From the NCBI RefSeq assembly GCF_002886045.1, contig NZ_CP025791.1, forward strand, positions 5,347,001 to 5,411,000: a DNA stretch of 64,000 nucleotides, written 5' to 3'. Within the stretch, counting starts at the first letter, position 1, and each line of letters begins with the position of its first letter. Under the pieces are notes generated by a model, which worked only from the letters and a program-made list of their open reading frames with translations, was not told where the DNA came from and made no database searches. This document shows, piece by piece, positions 63,485 through 64,000 of the stretch. The position numbers and the translations under genes were made by a program. Source of the DNA: Flavivirga eckloniae. Its GTDB lineage: Bacteria; Bacteroidota; Bacteroidia; Flavobacteriales; Flavobacteriaceae.

Positions 63485-63568
63485 TTCGTTAAGAGACATG
63501 GTTTACACAAGTTAAAGATTAGACTTTACACTAAATTAGTTTCTAACCTTATGTTAGTTTTTTTATTT
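63485..63568. mobile_element. Insertion-sequence end (attached to the transposase)
   Basis: GTTCGTTAAGAGACATGG through TTAGTTTCTAACCTTATG. It includes the last codons (IRLETNLV) and stop of the transposase. The same end occurs alone at 62407-62493. The outer limit is taken as the point where the two copies cease to match, near GTTCGTTAAG. Confidence 0.7.
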
Positions 63569-64000
63569 CTTAATTCATTTTCATTAAAGAAACCTAAAAA
63601 TACGTTTCTGTAAAACACTTTCCAAATACCGTTACCAAGATTTTGGATTCCTACATATTTACCTTTTAGAGCACTTGTTAAATATACCCAATAATAGGAC
63701 CTCCATCTGATAGCTCCGTTTTGAGTTACTTTAAGAACTTTATGGTCTAAATCATAATCAAAGAGAGGTGTTTTTTCGGGAAAAGGTCTGGTCTCAAAAT
63801 TATGGACAGAAGCGGGTGTTTTCATGCCTAAAGCCTCATGGGGTCTTATGTGATTATATTCCTTTACAAAATGGTTTAATCTGCGTTGTTGGGCTTTTAG
63901 ATCATAAGCAGAAGGTCTGGCACATGCCGCCTTTAAGTCACGGTGCATGCGTTCGTGCCTTCCGTTTTGCTCAGGGTGGGCAGGGTCAGAAAACACAGGG
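63526..64000 (-). CDS. IS481-type transposase, C-terminal part (5' end outside window)
   Basis: The frame is open to the window end, so the start lies beyond it. The visible ~158 residues begin VFSDPAHPEQNGRHERMHRD, the end of the DDE/integrase core with its catalytic Glu in PEQNGRHER, followed by LNHFVKEYNHIRPHEALGMK TPA. A C-terminal beta-strand domain (WRSYYWVYLTSALKGKYVGI) follows. This is the retroviral-integrase-type core of IS481 transposases. The visible part is intact, so the element may still be active if its N-terminal half is complete. Confidence 0.93.
   Translation of the reverse strand, partial: PVFSDPAHPEQNGRHERMHRDLKAACARPSAYDLKAQQRRLNHFVKEYNHIRPHEALGMKTPASVHNFETRPFPEKTPLFDYDLDHKVLKVTQNGAIRWRSYYWVYLTSALKGKYVGIQNLGNGIWKVFYRNVFLGFFNENELRNKKTNIRLETNLV

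Noticed and set aside
63149-63613. 154-codon plus-strand ORF
   Set aside because: Antisense to the acetyltransferase and to the insertion-sequence end; low-complexity Phe/Leu/Ser sequence with no family pattern.

Overview
The window is AT-rich DNA that reads as a marine, polysaccharide-degrading member of the Flavobacteriia (phylum Bacteroidota). The grounds are SusC/SusD pairs, FecI/FecR-type sigma/anti-sigma signalling, type IX secretion (T9SS) C-terminal sorting domains, lipoprotein-anchored glycoside hydrolases, and promoter-like TTG-N19-TAnnTTTG boxes. No rRNA, tRNA or CRISPR array was seen.

Left part (1-23.5 kb): a polysaccharide utilization locus. It holds a SusC porin cut by the window edge, SusD, a large FG-GAP/ASPIC-UnbV surface lipoprotein, an unassigned (alpha/alpha)6-type secreted protein, a GH31 alpha-xylosidase/alpha-glucosidase-like lipoprotein with a probable PA14 insert, and two GH29 alpha-L-fucosidases. 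Together these suggest a fucosylated glycan carrying alpha-xylosyl or alpha-glucosyl units. A second unit follows: ECF sigma factor, FecR anti-sigma factor and a signal-transducing SusC with an STN domain but no intact SusD. Two copies of an intergenic repeat lie in inverted orientation around this unit.

Middle (24-43 kb): a TPR-LuxR regulator, a lipoprotein SGNH hydrolase, and a class II Fic protein bracketed by two near-identical direct repeats of about 160 bp. Next comes a compact surface-protein locus: two-component system, 10-bp-phased TACGTA array, secreted tail-collar protein, 2842-residue LamG/T9SS giant, companion protein sharing a domain with the giant, and a small lipoprotein. This is the most promising candidate for an undescribed system. 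A truncated GH16-like gene lies beyond it.

43.7-50.8 kb: a Crp-type regulator, a YdcZ/DUF606 transporter, an acetyltransferase and a nitroreductase. Then a divergent metal-type unit: Fur/Zur-like repressor against an ABC ATPase, two DUF3526 permeases and a MerC-like protein, with two matched TGCAA-N5-TTGCA operators placed over both promoters.

50.8-57 kb: minus-strand single genes (hypotheticals, a T9SS polysaccharide lyase, a serine hydrolase, an LRR protein), several separated by imperfect palindromes of about 110-140 bp. The layout recalls a gene-cassette array, but no integrase is present.

57-64 kb: a PepSY-like protein, a repeat element with terminal inverted repeats, an NtrC-type response regulator convergent with a hybrid histidine kinase carrying a C-terminal Hpt domain, and a decayed repeat-rich end. 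That end contains an IS481-type transposase fragment and a second, isolated copy of the same insertion-sequence end.
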